A DNA stretch of 7,380 nt from Cyclobacteriaceae bacterium (GTDB lineage: Bacteria; Bacteroidota; Bacteroidia; Cytophagales; Cyclobacteriaceae): positions 1 to 7,380 of the forward strand of contig JANQPK010000328.1 in assembly GCA_028289505.1 (NCBI GenBank), given 5' to 3'. A program made the position numbers and the translations under genes. The notes beneath the pieces were generated by a model that saw only the letters and a program-made list of their open reading frames with translations, was not told the DNA's origin and did no database searches. Positions within the stretch are counted from its first letter, which is position 1. Every line of letters begins with the position of its first letter. This document shows positions 6,701 to 7,380 of this stretch, piece by piece.

Positions 6701-7243
6701 GAGGTCATGCCGCTGAAGCTCCACATAGTAATCTTCTCCGAAAAGGTCAAGCCACCACCTGAATAGTACCTCAGCCTCTTCTTCTGATTTGTGTAAGATA
6801 GCCTGAGGGATTTCAGCACCCAGGCAGCAAGTGGTGGCTATGAGGCCCTGATGATATTTTTCTACCAGCTGCTTATCAATGCGTGGCCATTTGCTGTAAA
6901 GACCTTCTATGTATCCCAATGAACATAGTTTAGATAGGTTTCTATAACCCTGCTCATCTTTCGCCAACATCAGCTGATGGTATCGTTCATCACGCTGTTC
7001 CTTGCTGAACTGTTTTTTGTGTCGGTCAGGTACCAGGTAAAACTCACACCCGATAATAGGCTTTACATTATACTTGTTGGCTTCCGCTACGAATTTAAAT
7101 ACCCCGAACATATTGCCATGATCGGTTAGTGCTACCGCTGGCATTTCATCCTCCTGGGCCTTTTTCAACATTTCAGGAATCTTGGCGGCCCCATCTAACA
7201 AAGAATATTGAGTGTGGCAGTGAAGATGACTAAAAGTGGGCAT
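3743..7243 (-). CDS. dnaE: DNA polymerase III alpha subunit (replicative polymerase)
   Basis: This 1166-residue enzyme is the catalytic subunit of the chromosomal replicase and extends primers at the fork together with the beta clamp and clamp loader. Domains in order: PHP (about 4-215), with HLHCH at 6-10, TDHG at 40-43, Glu67, His89 and DSH at 207-209; the polymerase core, with catalytic Asp412 and Asp414 in PDIDTDF and Asp566 in KMDFLGL; fingers, including GFNRSHSAAYS near 756-766; a helix-hairpin-helix region (about 800-890); the beta-clamp motif QVSLF at 930-934; an OB fold (about 1000-1080); and a C-terminal domain. Length and order match DnaE1 rather than the Gram-positive PolC. The ATG at 7243-7241 is the only sensible start, since an in-frame TAA lies two codons upstream (7252-7250). 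No intein or frameshift is present. No clear terminator follows the stop, so some transcripts may continue into trxA. Confidence 0.97.
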   Translation of the reverse strand: MPTFSHLHCHTQYSLLDGAAKIPEMLKKAQEDEMPAVALTDHGNMFGVFKFVAEANKYNVKPIIGCEFYLVPDRHKKQFSKEQRDERYHQLMLAKDEQGYRNLSKLCSLGYIEGLYSKWPRIDKQLVEKYHQGLIATTCCLGAEIPQAILHKSEEEAEVLFRWWLDLFGEDYYVELQRHDLPEQEQVNAVLLKFAAKYGVKVLATNDSHYVDQEDANAHDILLCVNTGEFQSKPVWKGEGSGSKEYRFGFPNDKFFFKTQAEMELLFKDLPEALDNTNEVVDKINTPKLTRDILLPNFPLPTGFDDTDSYLRYVTYQGAKSSKRYGELTAEIEERIEHELNIIKTMGFAGYFLITADLIKAGRDRGVMIGPGRGSAAGSVVAYCTGITNIDPIKYSLLFERFLNPERISMPDIDTDFDDDGRQLVIDYVVDKYGKNQVAQIITYGTMAAKLAIRDVSRVTELPLSEANALAKLVPERPGITLSKAYEEVSELMAIKKGQDQRGKVLEMAEKLEGSVRNSGIHAAGVIIAPNDLTKYIPVCTSKDSDLLVTQFDGKVIEDAGMLKMDFLGLKTLSIIKDALKLVSKNRGVTIDIDKIPLDDSKTFELYQQGDTIGTFQFESPGMRKYLQVLKPTDIEDLIAMNALYRPGPMEFIPNFIDRKHGKEAVEYPHELLEPILKNTYGIMVYQEQIMQTAQIMAGYSLGQADLLRRAMGKKKIEEMNKQRAVFIKGAADLHKISKEKAGDIFDIMERFAAYGFNRSHSAAYSIVAYQTAYLKAHYPAEYMASVLTHNQSNIEKITFFMDECKRQQIKVLGPHLNESGLNFDVNQDGQIRFGLGAIKGTGEAAVDAIISERDESGAFTDVFDFAKRVNLRTVNKKTFESLAMAGAFDCFQDYHRRQYLMAPDGGDSTLIEKLIRFGNRIQDEQNASQVSLFGGDSGVEIPLPRIPDTQPYSELEKLKIEKEVVGFYISGHPLDQFKLDIRHFCTCTVSEIDHFKGEKIAVAGIVTKFNERLSKNGRPFGLFSIEDFADSLDLAMFGEEYLKYRHLLSIGSFIYVEGQVLERYKQPGIWELRPFSVQLLSEIRDKMSKGIRIQVDLHQLTDDLVNKLETLSQDYPGPCQLKLSVADIQENMEVETLSRKFQVKPQDELIKALEDISHISYKILN

Positions 7244-7253
7244 GCAGCGTTAA

Positions 7254-7332
7254 AAATCTAAGAGGTAAAAGCTAAGATCTAAATCTAAGATCTATTGATC
7301 TTTTAATCTATTATTCCCATCATCTTTTGATC
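7254..7332. repeat. Short AT-rich repeats upstream of dnaE
   Basis: CTAAGATCTA occurs twice in direct repeat (7272-7281 and 7285-7294) with a 13-base period, each copy containing the palindrome AGATCT. AAATCTAAGA occurs at 7254-7263 and 7281-7290. GATC appears at 7276, 7289, 7297 and 7329. The repeats lie in the dnaE leader or promoter, starting 11 bases before the ATG. Such degenerate ATCTAA-type runs may be simple low-complexity spacer DNA; no perfect TAnnTTTG promoter is seen among them. Confidence 0.55.
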
Positions 7333-7380
7333 ATTTAATCACCAAGATTCTCTTAGTCTCAAAAAAGGTTTCAGTAAAAA

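Noticed and set aside
3743..7243. Possible intein or split in dnaE, which occurs in some lineages
   Set aside because: The reading is continuous through PDIDTDF, KMDFLGL and GFNRSHSAAYS with normal spacing and family length, so no insertion is present.

Overview
The window looks like a piece of a Bacteroidota chromosome, probably of the Cytophagales/Cytophagia type. The grounds are the AT-rich intergenic DNA, near absence of Shine-Dalgarno sequences, a perfect TAnnTTTG (-7) promoter element in front of trxA, an exported sulfatase, and the character of the KatG and DnaE proteins. The phylum call is an inference from these traits; no marker in the window proves it.

Layout, left to right. Positions 1-191 (minus strand) hold the 5' end of an exported sulfatase gene that runs off the left edge. 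Positions 192-423 are a divergent promoter region with a possible promoter for the sulfatase gene and an AT-rich Fur/PerR-like palindrome in front of katG. Positions 424-2658 (plus) encode a complete 744-residue bifunctional catalase-peroxidase, KatG. Its frame is open back to position 79, but that extension overlaps the sulfatase gene and is not coding. Two hairpin terminators follow (2691-2719 and 2734-2763). Positions 2764-3195 hold no recognisable gene, only one doubtful 47-codon ORF with a membrane segment. A third hairpin (3198-3224) ends the leftward transcript of trxA (3248-3580, minus; 110-residue thioredoxin). Upstream of trxA, 162 bases with a good promoter separate it from dnaE (3743-7243, minus), which encodes the complete 1166-residue replicative DNA polymerase III alpha subunit. 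The last 137 bases are the dnaE upstream region, with short AT-rich repeats.

Functionally, katG and trxA are both oxidative-stress and redox genes, but they converge on a shared intergenic region and are not co-transcribed. dnaE and trxA run in the same direction; trxA has its own promoter, and no terminator is visible after dnaE, so read-through into trxA is possible. All three full-length proteins have intact catalytic motifs, with no frameshift, intein or obvious insertion.

I found no evidence of a new multi-gene system. This is mostly ordinary housekeeping sequence. The points worth a second look are the sulfatase gene hidden under the overlong katG frame, the Fur-family-like site before katG, the Gly at the Ser315-equivalent of KatG, the apparently complete PHP metal site of DnaE, and the unexplained spacer between katG and trxA.
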